DNA of 64,000 nucleotides, taken from positions 868,001 through 932,000 of the forward strand of contig NZ_JAVDYB010000001.1 in assembly GCF_031458235.1 (NCBI RefSeq), in the 5' to 3' direction. A program made the position numbers and the translations under genes. Every line of letters starts with the position of its first letter. The first letter of the stretch is position 1. Below the pieces are notes generated by a model. The model made no database searches, was not told where the DNA came from, and saw nothing but the letters and a program-made list of their open reading frames with translations. Source of the DNA: Catenuloplanes atrovinosus (GTDB lineage Bacteria; Actinomycetota; Actinomycetes; Mycobacteriales; Micromonosporaceae). This document shows positions 8,299 through 16,050 of this stretch, piece after piece.

Positions 8299-9440
8299 GA
8301 CGCCGCTCCGGCCGCGGCGTCGTATCCGTAGAGCCAGTCCCGGTCCGGGGGAGTGGCCAACCGGCGGTCGCGGCGGCGTTGCCGCAGGCCGTCCGGCAGA
8401 TGGTGCTCGTCCGCGGCGGTCCTGACCGCGGCCGCGACGCGCTGGGCGCGCGCGCCGCGCAGCGCGTCGTACCGGGACAGCGGCGCGCCGGCGGCGAGGC
8501 AGCGGGCCAGCGTGACCGCGTCCTCCAGCGCCTGGGACGCGCCCTGCGCCACCCACGGCAGCGCCGGGTGCGCGGCGTCGCCGAGCAGCACCAGCCCGCC
8601 GCGGTGCCGGTGCGGCACCGGCGCGCCCGCGTACAGCGGCCACACCCGGCCCCGGCCCGCCGCGGCGGAGAGCAGCGCGCGGACCGAGCCGCACCAGTCG
8701 GCGTATCCGGTGATCAGGCGCTCGGCCGGCACGGCGGGCGAGCGCGACGGCGCGGTGGCCACGACGTTGACCATGCGCCCGCCGCGCACCGGATAGCAGA
8801 CGCAGTGCCGGCCGGGACCGAGCCAGACGCGCACCCGGTGCGGCCGGACCAGGTGGGCGGGCAGGTCGTCGGCCGGGATGACGGCCCGGTACGCGACGTG
8901 CCCGGAGAACCGCGGACCGAGCCCGCCGTCGCCGCCGAGCACGCCGCGCAGCGCCGAGTGCACGCCGTCCGCGCCGACGACCAGGTCCGCGAGGTGTTCG
9001 CCGCCGTCCGCGAATCGCAGCCGGACCCCCTCGCGCCGGACCTCCGCGCCGACGCAGCGCCGGCCCAGGTGCAACTCGCCACCGTCCATCGCGGACAGCA
9101 GCGCGCCGGACAGCTCCGCGCGGGTGAGCGCGAGATACGGTGCGCCGTACCGGTCCTCCGCGTCGTCCAGCGGCGCGCGGCCGATCAGCGCGCTGTCCCG
9201 CCACCGGCGCAACTCCACCGCATCCGGCCGGATCACGCTCTCCGGATGCGGCACGGCGCCGACGTCACGCAGCGCGCGGGCGCCGTTCGGTGAGATCTGG
9301 ATGCCGAGCCCCAGCCCGGACAGTCCCGGATGATCGCGACGGTCGAAGACGTCGCAGTGCAGCCCCGCGCGCGTCAGCGCGGCGGCCGCGGCCAGCCCAC
9401 CGATCCCGGCGCCGACCACGGCTATCCGTGGCGTCCCCAT
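8295..9440 (-). CDS. FAD-dependent aromatic monooxygenase (salicylate/3-hydroxybenzoate hydroxylase type)
   Basis: A 381-residue group A flavoprotein hydroxylase using NAD(P)H and O2. The Rossmann motif [12 protein letters not shown] is at about 7-18, the DG motif [11 protein letters not shown] near 155-165, and the GD motif [24 protein letters not shown] near 283-306, all intact. The fold and length resemble salicylate 1-hydroxylase and 3-hydroxybenzoate 6-hydroxylase. ATG 9440 follows GGGGGAT. It is first in a two-gene unit with the dehydrogenase, separated by a 460-base repeat-filled gap from the ligase upstream. Hydroxylation of an aminobenzoate or the assembled product is inferred. Confidence 0.85.
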   Translation of the reverse strand: MGTPRIAVVGAGIGGLAAAAALTRAGLHCDVFDRRDHPGLSGLGLGIQISPNGARALRDVGAVPHPESVIRPDAVELRRWRDSALIGRAPLDDAEDRYGAPYLALTRAELSGALLSAMDGGELHLGRRCVGAEVRREGVRLRFADGGEHLADLVVGADGVHSALRGVLGGDGGLGPRFSGHVAYRAVIPADDLPAHLVRPHRVRVWLGPGRHCVCYPVRGGRMVNVVATAPSRSPAVPAERLITGYADWCGSVRALLSAAAGRGRVWPLYAGAPVPHRHRGGLVLLGDAAHPALPWVAQGASQALEDAVTLARCLAAGAPLSRYDALRGARAQRVAAAVRTAADEHHLPDGLRQRRRDRRLATPPDRDWLYGYDAAAGAAS

Positions 9441-9473
9441 GAAATCCCCCCTGACGATCCACTGGAAATTCCT

Positions 9474-9518
9474 CTTCCCGCTCCCGGCGTGGTCGCGGTC
9501 CGCACGCTCCCGCGGGCC
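9474..9518 (-). repeat. Dispersed repeat, copy 1 (inverted)
   Basis: On the minus strand it reads GCCCGCGGGAGCGTGCGG followed by CCACGCCGGGAGCGGGAA, matching the copies at 9779, 22619, 26566 and 40963. It forms an inverted pair with the copy at 9779. Confidence 0.6.
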
Positions 9519-9570
9519 AACCTCGCGGCGTCTCCGCCGCCGCTCCGCCGCCGCATCGGAGCCGGTTCCG

Positions 9571-9722
9571 CCGCCGGTCACCGAGCCCCGCGACTCCCAC
9601 GCCCGGCACCGCCCGGCCGCGCCGCCGGTCGCCGCCCACCGCGATTCCATGCCGCGCCCTGCCCGGCCGCGCCGCCGGTCGCCGACTCCCGGGACTCCCA
9701 TGCCGCGCCCTGCCCGGCCGCG
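9571..9722. repeat. Three tandem units of about 50 bases
   Basis: Units begin at about 9571, 9622 and 9672, each opening CCGCCGGTC and ending GCCCGGCCGCG. Units 2 and 3 share TTCCATGCC/CTCCCATGCC and CGCGCCCTGCCCGGCC. A period of 50-51 bases argues against a conserved coding repeat. Confidence 0.6.
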
Positions 9723-9778
9723 CGGGACGTGCCTCGCGGGGCTTGCCGCCGGTGGCGGTGGTCGCGTGGCCCTGGCCC

Positions 9779-9862
9779 GGCCACGGATCGCGCAGGGAGG
9801 AGCTCTGCGACGACCGGTGCCCGCGGGAGCATGCGGACCGCCACCACGCCGGGAGCGGGTAG
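9779..9862 (+). repeat. Dispersed repeat, copy 2
   Basis: Full-length form: GGCCACGGAT, CAGGGAGG, CGACCGGTGCCCGC, GAGCATGCGG and CCACGCCGGGAGCGGG in order. The same blocks in the same order occur at 40963-41048 and, inverted, at 22619-22697. Confidence 0.65.
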
Positions 9863-9900
9863 ATCCCGAACTTGATCTTCTAACTGCCATGCCGGGTGCC

Positions 9901-11175
9901 CTAGTAGTACGACAGGGCCTTGGCCCAGTCCTCGTCCGGCCCGAACAGCGCGCGCGGCTTGACCACGTCCGGTGCGGCGGTGAGCAGCGCGCGCGGTACC
10001 AGCGCGCCGGGCGGCAGCGCGGTGACCTGCGCCGGTACGCCGTAGCGTGCCCGGATCGCGGGAACGAGCGCGTCCGCGGTGTCGCGGTCGGCCTCCAGCT
10101 CGACGACCAGCCGGTCCGGCAGCGCGCGGGCCCGCCAGAAGAGCACGCCGGGCAGCGCGAGGACCAGTTCCTCCAGGTCGCCCTGGGTGACCGCGGTGCC
10201 GGCCACCCGGTGTACGGCACCGCCGCGGCCGAGGACGCGGACGGTCGGCAGCGCCCAGCCGCACGGGCACGGCGCGTCGGAGACCTCCGCGAGGTCCTCG
10301 GTGTCGTAGCGCAGCAGCGGCATGGCCTCGCGGTAGAGCGGCGTGACCACCAGGTGCCCGCGGCCGGCCGGCGTGGTGCGGCCGGTGGCCGGGTCGCGGA
10401 CCTCGAAGATCGCCCGGTCGGCCCACAGGTGCAGCCGGCCGGCCGGGCATTCGCCGGCCAGGCTGCCGCACTCGGTCGCGCCGTATTCCTCGACGACCGT
10501 GGCGTTCCAGGTGTGCGCGATCCGGGCGCGCTTGGCGGCGCCGAGTGGCTCGCCGCCGACGAACAGCGCGCGCAGCGCGGGGAAGTCGCGGCCGGGCGTG
10601 CGGCCGGCGGCGTGCGCGGCGGCGGCCCAGAGCAGCGTGTCGGTCGGCATCGACCAGGTGAGCGTGACGTCCAGGTCGTGCAGGACGCGGACCACCCGGG
10701 CGTACGGCATGGCGGTCGAGCGGTTGTCGGCCGGCACCACGGTGGCGCCGCGCATGCGGGCCGCGGCCTGCGCCAGGTGACCCGTGATCATCAGCGCGTA
10801 CGGCGTGCGGACCAGGAACGTGTCGTCGTCCCGGATGCCGACCCACTTGCGCGCGTACCGTTCCGCCAGGTCCAGCCAGTCCTGTTCGGTGTAGTACGAC
10901 GACGTGGGCGTGCCGGTGGTGCCGCTGGACTCGTGGTAGGTGGCCACGCGGCGCCGGTCGACCGCCAGCATGCCGAACGGGTATGCGCCGCGCAGGTCGG
11001 CCTTGGTGGTCAGCGGCATCGCGGCCAGCCCGGCCCGGTCCGCCGGCACGCCGCCGCGCGCGCGGTAGAACGGCGAGCGGGCCGCGGCAGCGAGCGTGTG
11101 CGGCAGCCGCGCGTCCTGGATGGCGGCGAGCCCGGCCGGGTCGTTCCAGTCGCCGAGTTCCGGGCGGTCAGACAT
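9901..11175 (-). CDS. Phenylacetate-CoA-ligase-like adenylating enzyme
   Basis: A 424-residue ANL-superfamily ligase that would activate an aromatic acid as acyl-AMP, with CoA or a phenol/amine as acceptor. The P-loop-like YHESSGTTGTPT is at about 78-89, the A5 motif VVEEYGATECGSL near 228-240 and the RYDTEDLAEV region near 287. Length and lack of a carrier-protein motif fit the phenylacetate-CoA ligase branch. It overlaps the amidohydrolase gene by 8 bases. The pairing of such a ligase with an amidohydrolase-fold protein is that used for benzoxazole formation (NatL2/NatAM-type, closoxazole-type), so ester formation between two aminohydroxybenzoates is the inferred role. Confidence 0.8.
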   Translation of the reverse strand: MSDRPELGDWNDPAGLAAIQDARLPHTLAAAARSPFYRARGGVPADRAGLAAMPLTTKADLRGAYPFGMLAVDRRRVATYHESSGTTGTPTSSYYTEQDWLDLAERYARKWVGIRDDDTFLVRTPYALMITGHLAQAAARMRGATVVPADNRSTAMPYARVVRVLHDLDVTLTWSMPTDTLLWAAAAHAAGRTPGRDFPALRALFVGGEPLGAAKRARIAHTWNATVVEEYGATECGSLAGECPAGRLHLWADRAIFEVRDPATGRTTPAGRGHLVVTPLYREAMPLLRYDTEDLAEVSDAPCPCGWALPTVRVLGRGGAVHRVAGTAVTQGDLEELVLALPGVLFWRARALPDRLVVELEADRDTADALVPAIRARYGVPAQVTALPPGALVPRALLTAAPDVVKPRALFGPDEDWAKALSYY

Positions 11176-11926
11176 GGGCGGGCTCCTTCAGGCAGAGCAG
11201 CCGGCACGCGTTCTCCGCGGCGACCGCGCGGCGGTCCGCGGCGGTGAGGCCGAGCGCGCCGAGCTTGGCCACCTCCACCCGCGGGTCCTGGAGCGGGTAC
11301 TCGGTGCCGAACAGCACCCGGGACGCGCCGAGCCGCCGGACCGCCAGCCGCGCCACCGCGGTGTACGCACCGGACGTCTCGGCCAGCACGTTCGGCAGCG
11401 GCGCGAGCCGGTTCAGCCCGTCCGCGTCCAGGCCGTTGCCGCCGCAGTGGCCGAAGACGAACGTGGTGGCCGGCCGGGTCGCGGCCAGCGCGGCCAGGTC
11501 CTCGGCGCGGGCGCCCGGCCGGCCCAGGCACACCACGTAGACCGGGTGGCCGAGTTCTCCGGCGATCCGGGCCAGCGCGGCCACGCCGGGCTCGCCGAGC
11601 GTGAACCCGTGCACGGCCGGCGACAGTTCCAGACCGCGGAACCCGGCCGCGGCGCGGCGGTACTCGTCCGGGCCGCGGCGCGGGTCGGCGAAGTAGAACG
11701 GGATCAGCCGGCCCGCGGAGGCGTCGCAGGCGCGGCGTACCCCCTCGTTGTCCGGTCGTGCCGCGGAGCGGCCGCCGTGGCTGAGCTGGCGGGCGAGCCG
11801 GTCGATGCCGACCACGCCGCCGGCGCTGACCGCGGCGGTCCCGATGCCGGCCCGGTCCATGGCCGCGAGCAGCGCGGACGGCTCGCCGGGACCGGGTGTC
11901 AGCCGCGCGTGGAAGTCGATGATCAT
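11168..11926 (-). CDS. Amidohydrolase-fold protein, possible benzoxazole cyclase
   Basis: A 252-residue TIM-barrel amidohydrolase_2 family protein. The usual HxH metal motif is HAR (IIDFHARL, residues 3-10). FVFGHCGGNG near 156-165 keeps a His, and the late GSDYP-type motif is GTEYP near 213. The metal site therefore differs from hydrolytic members. ATG 11926 overlaps the stop of the upstream enzyme (ATGA). Next to an aminohydroxybenzoate pathway and an adenylating ligase, the likely role is cyclodehydration to a benzoxazole, as for the amidohydrolase-like cyclases of nataxazole and closoxazole; this is inference. A plain hydrolase or decarboxylase remains possible. Confidence 0.75.
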   Translation of the reverse strand: MIIDFHARLTPGPGEPSALLAAMDRAGIGTAAVSAGGVVGIDRLARQLSHGGRSAARPDNEGVRRACDASAGRLIPFYFADPRRGPDEYRRAAAGFRGLELSPAVHGFTLGEPGVAALARIAGELGHPVYVVCLGRPGARAEDLAALAATRPATTFVFGHCGGNGLDADGLNRLAPLPNVLAETSGAYTAVARLAVRRLGASRVLFGTEYPLQDPRVEVAKLGALGLTAADRRAVAAENACRLLCLKEPAHV

Positions 11927-12987
11927 TGCTCCACGCAGCTCTCGTCGATCGGGTAGCCGACGTGCCGGTCCGCGTCCGGCAGGCAGCCGAGGATCTCGTC
12001 GCCGGGGCGCAGCGCGGTCGAGTTGAGCACCGTGCCGCCGGGCCCGAGCACGCGCACGTGCCAGTCGTCCTGCACGATCAGGTTGACCGGCTCGCCGCCG
12101 GGCGCGACCGCGTCGATGGAGAGCAGCGGCCGGGTCTCGATCTTGATGCGGCCCACGGTGACCGGGCGGGTCCGGCCGTCCGCGCTCACCGCCAGCACGC
12201 GCGCGCCGGCCCGCAACTCGCTCAGGTACGCGGTCCGCTCACCGGAGACCAGCGTGTACGACATGATCGCGCCCGCGTTCACCCGGAACGGCCGGGTCGG
12301 CATGTACGGCAGCGGGTGCGTCTCGCTGGCGCACAGCACCAGCCCGCGCGACCGCGACCCGATCAGGATGCCCTCGTCCGGGCGCAGCATGGCGCAGGTG
12401 TCCACGCAGGCGCGGTCGCCGCTGCCGGCGTGCGTCACGGCCGTGACCCGCAGCGGCACCAGCGCCAGTTCCGGCGTGGTGGTGCGGACCGCGGCGCGCA
12501 GCCGGGTGGCGTCGCCGACCCGGGACGGCGCCAGCAGCACGCCGTGCGGGCCGTGCTCCAGCACCGCGTGCTGCACCGCCGCGTCCCGCGGGTCGGCCGC
12601 GACCGTGATGATCGTGCCGGACGCGCCGGCGGCGGAGGCCAGCACGATCTCCAGCGGGATGTACGTCGGGTCGGCGAAGCGCAGCAGCGTGAACGCGTCC
12701 CGGGCCGCGCTCGCGCAGGCCACCGCGAGCGTCTCCGGGTCGGTGACCTCGACGTACCGGCCCCACGACGGCCCGGTGGCGGGCGGCTCACCGGTCGTGA
12801 TCACCAGGTCCGCGCCCTCCGGCTCCGGGTCGTCCGACATGAGCACGCGCAGCACGGTCGGCGGCAGCGTCGCCAGCAGGTGCGGATCGTCCGAGACGAT
12901 CGCGTCCAGCCCCTGGTGCAGCGCCTCCTCGCAGATCTCCTTGGTCAGTTCCCCGGTCGCCCGGACGTCGAGCCAGCACTGGGTCAT
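11923..12987 (-). CDS. 3-dehydroquinate synthase II-like enzyme (GriH/AroB' family)
   Basis: A 354-residue protein. The C-terminal part (GERTAYLSELRAGARVLAVSADGRTRPVTVGRIKIETRPLL, given here only as the region near 245-300) is the family hallmark, and GSRSRGLVLCASETH near 210 and NAGAIMSYT near 235 are conserved blocks. Family members convert 2-amino-3,7-dideoxy-heptulosonate to 3-dehydroquinate in archaea, or to 3-amino-4-hydroxybenzoate when paired with a GriI-type aldolase in actinomycetes. ATG 12987 overlaps the aldolase stop (ATGA). The gene pairing makes 3-amino-4-hydroxybenzoate synthesis the best call. Confidence 0.85.
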   Translation of the reverse strand: MTQCWLDVRATGELTKEICEEALHQGLDAIVSDDPHLLATLPPTVLRVLMSDDPEPEGADLVITTGEPPATGPSWGRYVEVTDPETLAVACASAARDAFTLLRFADPTYIPLEIVLASAAGASGTIITVAADPRDAAVQHAVLEHGPHGVLLAPSRVGDATRLRAAVRTTTPELALVPLRVTAVTHAGSGDRACVDTCAMLRPDEGILIGSRSRGLVLCASETHPLPYMPTRPFRVNAGAIMSYTLVSGERTAYLSELRAGARVLAVSADGRTRPVTVGRIKIETRPLLSIDAVAPGGEPVNLIVQDDWHVRVLGPGGTVLNSTALRPGDEILGCLPDADRHVGYPIDESCVEQ

Positions 12988-13838
12988 CGGTGTTCCCTTC
13001 CGAGTGGGACCAGCGCCGGCACGGACCGCCGGACGCGCTGGTCGTGGACGAGTGCGGCGACGGACCGCGTCATGGCGGCCGGGTCCGGCGCCTCGAAGAT
13101 CAACCGGCCGACGGCGGCGCCCCCGGCACCGGACCGCAGCGCGATGCCCAGGTGCTCCAGGACCGCGGGCGCGCCGCCGCCGGTCGCGCCGCCCGCGGCC
13201 AGCACCGGGATCGGGCAGGCCGCGGTGATCCGGGCGATCTGCGCGGCGCCGGCCGGCAGCGCGGTCTTCACCAGGTCCGCGCCGACCTCGGCCGCCACCG
13301 TGACCGCGCGCGCCACCAGTTCCGGGTCCCGCTCGTCGCGGATGCCGGGCCCGCGCGGATAGACCATGGCCAGCAGCGGCAGCCCCCACCGGTCGCAGGC
13401 GTCCGCGACCGACGCCAGGTCGGCGAGTTGCCGGGCCTCGGTCAGCGACCCGGCGTTGACGTGCACGCTGACGCCGTCCGCGCCCAGCCGCAGCGCCTCC
13501 TCGACGCCGGTGACCAGCACCTTCGCGTCCGGGTCCGGCGCGGTGCCGGTGCTGGCGCTCAGGTGCACGATCAGGGACAGACCGTGGAACCAGCGGGTAC
13601 GGACGTGCCGCAGCGCGCCCTTGTGCAGCACCACCGCGTCGGCGCCGTTGTCCGAGGCCGCGCGCAGCAGCGGGTCCAGCCGGCCGTCCGGCACGATCGG
13701 CCCGGCGCCGATCGGGTGGTCCAGCGCCACCACCAGGAGTCCCCGGTCGCCGTGCCGGTGCAGTCGCTCGCGGCGCATCCGCCGGGCGAACGTCTCATTC
13801 ACCGGCATGGTGCACCGACCTGGGAATTGCAAATCCAC
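12984..13838 (-). CDS. ADH-synthase-type aldolase (GriI/AroA', DhnA family)
   Basis: A 284-residue class I aldolase related to DhnA fructose-bisphosphate aldolase and 2-amino-3,7-dideoxy-D-threo-hept-6-ulosonate synthase. VVALDHPIGAGP near 37-48 is the DhnA start motif, VVLHKGALRH lies near 70-79, and the Schiff-base Lys is in GADLVKTALPAG near residue 191. In grixazone-type pathways this enzyme joins aspartate semialdehyde and a triose phosphate. GTG 13838 is chosen because GGAGG lies six bases upstream; ATG 13808 has no good site. It is the first gene of a four-gene overlapping operon and faces the PhzE-like gene across a 190-base divergent promoter region. Confidence 0.85.
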   Translation of the reverse strand: MDLQFPGRCTMPVNETFARRMRRERLHRHGDRGLLVVALDHPIGAGPIVPDGRLDPLLRAASDNGADAVVLHKGALRHVRTRWFHGLSLIVHLSASTGTAPDPDAKVLVTGVEEALRLGADGVSVHVNAGSLTEARQLADLASVADACDRWGLPLLAMVYPRGPGIRDERDPELVARAVTVAAEVGADLVKTALPAGAAQIARITAACPIPVLAAGGATGGGAPAVLEHLGIALRSGAGGAAVGRLIFEAPDPAAMTRSVAALVHDQRVRRSVPALVPLGREHR

Positions 13839-14028
13839 ATCGGGCCTCCAAAGCGTCCGTTCAGCCTTTCGCCGAGGACGCTAGGCGCCGGCCGGTGTCG
13901 CTCCCACTACCTCTCCGAGCAGCCCGTGGCCCGGTCGGGTAGTTGTCCGCGGGAATGGCGCGGTGCCACCGTTTCCCCGGATTCGCCGCCGTATCGACGG
14001 TGGTATTAGCAAAATTGAGGGGGAGATC

Positions 14029-15897
14029 GTGACCGCACTCCCGCGTACCGGGCCGGAGCGGCTGACCGCCGGCCGGGCCCGCGCGCTGCTGCGTGACGGC
14101 GCGCCCGCGTTCGCGGTGCTGCGCCGCGGCGACGGCCCGGTGGAGATCCTGCTCGGGGACGTGCACGAGCACACGCTGGTCGCGGACCTGCCGCTGCCGC
14201 CGCCGGACGCGCCCGGCGCCGGGCCGGACCTGGTGGCGGTGCTGCCGTACCGGCAGATCGCCGAGCGCGGGCTGGCCTGCGTGGACGACGGCGCGCCGAT
14301 CCTCGCGATGCCGGTCCGCGCGGCCGGGCGGCTCGGCCGGGACGAGGCGCTGGACGCGCTGCCGGACGGCCCCGTCCCGCTCACCGGGGGCGGCTTCGAC
14401 GTGGACGACGACGGGTACGCCGACGCGGCCCGCCGCGTGGTCACCGGCGCGATCGGCCGCGGCGCCGGCTCCAACGTGGTGCTGCGCCGCCGTTACCGGG
14501 CCGTCGCGCCCGAGTGGTCGGCCCGCGCCGCGCTCGCGGTCTTCGGCCGGCTGCTGCGCGCGGAGACCGGCGCGTACTGGACGTTCCTGTTCCACGGCGG
14601 CGGGCGCACGCTGATCGGCGCGTCCCCGGAGGGCCACGTACGGCTCGCGGACGGGCGCGCCGCCATGCACCCGATCAGCGGCACCTTCCGCTGCCCGCCC
14701 GGCGGCCCGACCGAGGAGGGCCCGCGCCGCTTCCTCGCCGACCGCGGGCAGGCGGAGGAGCAGTTCGTCGTCGCGGACGAGGAGCTGAAGATCATGGCCC
14801 GGGCATGCACCGGACCGCGGCTGCGCGCCGTGTCCCGGCCGGCCCGCACCGCGTACGTGGTGGCCGGCCCGGCCCGGCTCGGCGCCCGTGACCTGCTGCG
14901 CGAGACGCTGCCCGCGCCCACCGTGACCGGCAGCCCGGTGCCGAGCGCGTGCCGGGTGATCGCGGCGCACGAGCGGGACGGGCGCGGGTACTACGCCGGC
15001 GCGATCGCGCTCGCCGGCCGCTCCGGCGGGCGGCGCACGCTCGACTCCGCACTGATCGTGCGGACCGCGGAGGTGGGCGCGGACGGCGGTGTCTCGGTCT
15101 CCGCGGGCGGCACGCTGGTCCGGCACAGCGACCCGGCCGCGGTGGCGGAGGAGACCAGGGTTGAGGCGTCCGCGCTGCTCGCCGCGTTCTCCGGCGCGCC
15201 CCGGACGCGGCCGCCGGAGCGGCTGCTCTCCGCCCGGAACGGGGGGCTGTCCCGGTTCTGGCGCGGCGCGCCGGTCGTGGCCGCGGGTGAACTGGCCGGG
15301 CGGCACGCCGTGATCGTCGACGCGGGGGACGACTTCACCGCCATGCTCGCGGAGCTGGCCCGCGCGCTCGGCCTGGCGGTCCGCGTGACGGCGCTGGCCG
15401 CGTACCGCCCTGGTGCGGAGGAACTGGTGGTGCTCGGCCCCGGGCCCGGCGACCCGCGCGACCTCACCGACCCGCGCATCGCACGGCTGCGCGCGCTGGC
15501 CGGCGAGCTGATCGCGTCGCGCGCGCCGACGCTCGCGGTCTGCCTCGGTCATCAGGCGGTCGCGGCCACGCTCGGTATGCCGATCCGTACGCTGCCCCGC
15601 CCCGAGCAGGGCGTGCAGCGTGTGCTACGGGTCGACGGCCGCCCGGAGCGGGTCGGCTTCTACAACACGTTCGCGGCGCTGTCCGGCGTGGACGCGTTCG
15701 ACTGCCCGCTCACCGGCGACCGCGTCGGCGTGCTGCGCGACCCGGCCACCGGCGTGGTGCACGGCCTGGCCAAGCCCGGCCTGCGCACGGTGCAGTTCCA
15801 TGTGGAATCGCTGCTGACCGAGAACGGCCCGGCGATCCTGCGGCGGCTCATTGCCTACACGCTGTCGGTGGAAAAGTTTTCCACCGCGATTGTGTAA
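14029..15897 (+). CDS. PhzE-like aminodeoxyisochorismate/anthranilate synthase (fused chorismate and glutamine domains)
   Basis: A 622-residue bifunctional enzyme. The chorismate-binding domain (about 1-400) contains LIGASPEGHVRL, HPISGTFR, RRFLADRGQAEEQFVVADEELK and GYYAGAIALAGR; the class I glutamine amidotransferase domain (about 420-615) has GPGPGDPRD, the nucleophile in LAVCLGHQ (Cys near 505) and QFHVES (His/Glu near 590). The order and block sequences resemble PhzE of phenazine pathways, which makes 2-amino-2-deoxyisochorismate; a TrpE-TrpG fusion is the alternative. GTG 14029 follows GAGGGGGAG. It is divergent from the aldolase operon and feeds chorismate into the cluster. No PhzD-type isochorismatase is visible in the window. 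Confidence 0.8.
   Translation: MTALPRTGPERLTAGRARALLRDGAPAFAVLRRGDGPVEILLGDVHEHTLVADLPLPPPDAPGAGPDLVAVLPYRQIAERGLACVDDGAPILAMPVRAAGRLGRDEALDALPDGPVPLTGGGFDVDDDGYADAARRVVTGAIGRGAGSNVVLRRRYRAVAPEWSARAALAVFGRLLRAETGAYWTFLFHGGGRTLIGASPEGHVRLADGRAAMHPISGTFRCPPGGPTEEGPRRFLADRGQAEEQFVVADEELKIMARACTGPRLRAVSRPARTAYVVAGPARLGARDLLRETLPAPTVTGSPVPSACRVIAAHERDGRGYYAGAIALAGRSGGRRTLDSALIVRTAEVGADGGVSVSAGGTLVRHSDPAAVAEETRVEASALLAAFSGAPRTRPPERLLSARNGGLSRFWRGAPVVAAGELAGRHAVIVDAGDDFTAMLAELARALGLAVRVTALAAYRPGAEELVVLGPGPGDPRDLTDPRIARLRALAGELIASRAPTLAVCLGHQAVAATLGMPIRTLPRPEQGVQRVLRVDGRPERVGFYNTFAALSGVDAFDCPLTGDRVGVLRDPATGVVHGLAKPGLRTVQFHVESLLTENGPAILRRLIAYTLSVEKFSTAIV
15866..15886. promoter_or_regulatory. Perfect 21-base palindrome at the 3' end of the PhzE-like gene
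   Basis: CGGTGGAAAA-G-TTTTCCACCG lies inside the last codons. It is upstream of the large LuxR gene by about 165 bases. It could be an operator or, less likely, a transcription attenuator. Isolated CCACCG and CGGTGG half-sites also occur at 13966 and 13998 in the divergent promoter. Confidence 0.4.
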
Positions 15898-16050
15898 TGT
15901 GGCGGAACCGTTTGCCGCGCTGTCCCTTCCGTATGGCGGGAGATCACCCGATAGTCGTTCGGCCGGGCCACCCGAAAGGGTGTTCTCGGGCCCGGCCGCG
16001 ATCGCCCACAATCGGCACCGGAAAGCGCCGGGGGTCCGGGACGGAGCACG

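Larger units (their letters stand above)
9441..9900. other. 460-base gene-free stretch inside the biosynthetic operon
   Basis: No convincing gene on either strand. It holds two inverted copies of the dispersed repeat (9474-9518 and 9779-9862) flanking three tandem units of about 50 bases (9571-9722). It separates the ligase gene from the monooxygenase/dehydrogenase pair, so the latter may have its own promoter here. Confidence 0.6.

Noticed and set aside
7570-9204. SDR read as the end of a 544-residue fusion protein
   Set aside because: The upstream part is an alternative frame of the monooxygenase gene; the SDR begins at its own GTG 8298 with the normal dehydrogenase N-terminus.
9439-11247. 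Long plus-strand open frame
   Set aside because: It is antisense to the well-supported ligase gene and rich in Arg/Ala/Pro, typical of a GC-skew shadow frame.
12984-13838. Aldolase taken as glycolytic class I fructose-bisphosphate aldolase
   Set aside because: It overlaps a DHQ-synthase-II-like gene, a pairing specific for the aminohydroxybenzoate or archaeal-type DHQ route.
14029-15897. PhzE-like gene taken as the primary-metabolism TrpEG
   Set aside because: No trp genes are nearby, it is embedded in a specialised cluster, and sequence blocks resemble PhzE; kept only as an alternative.
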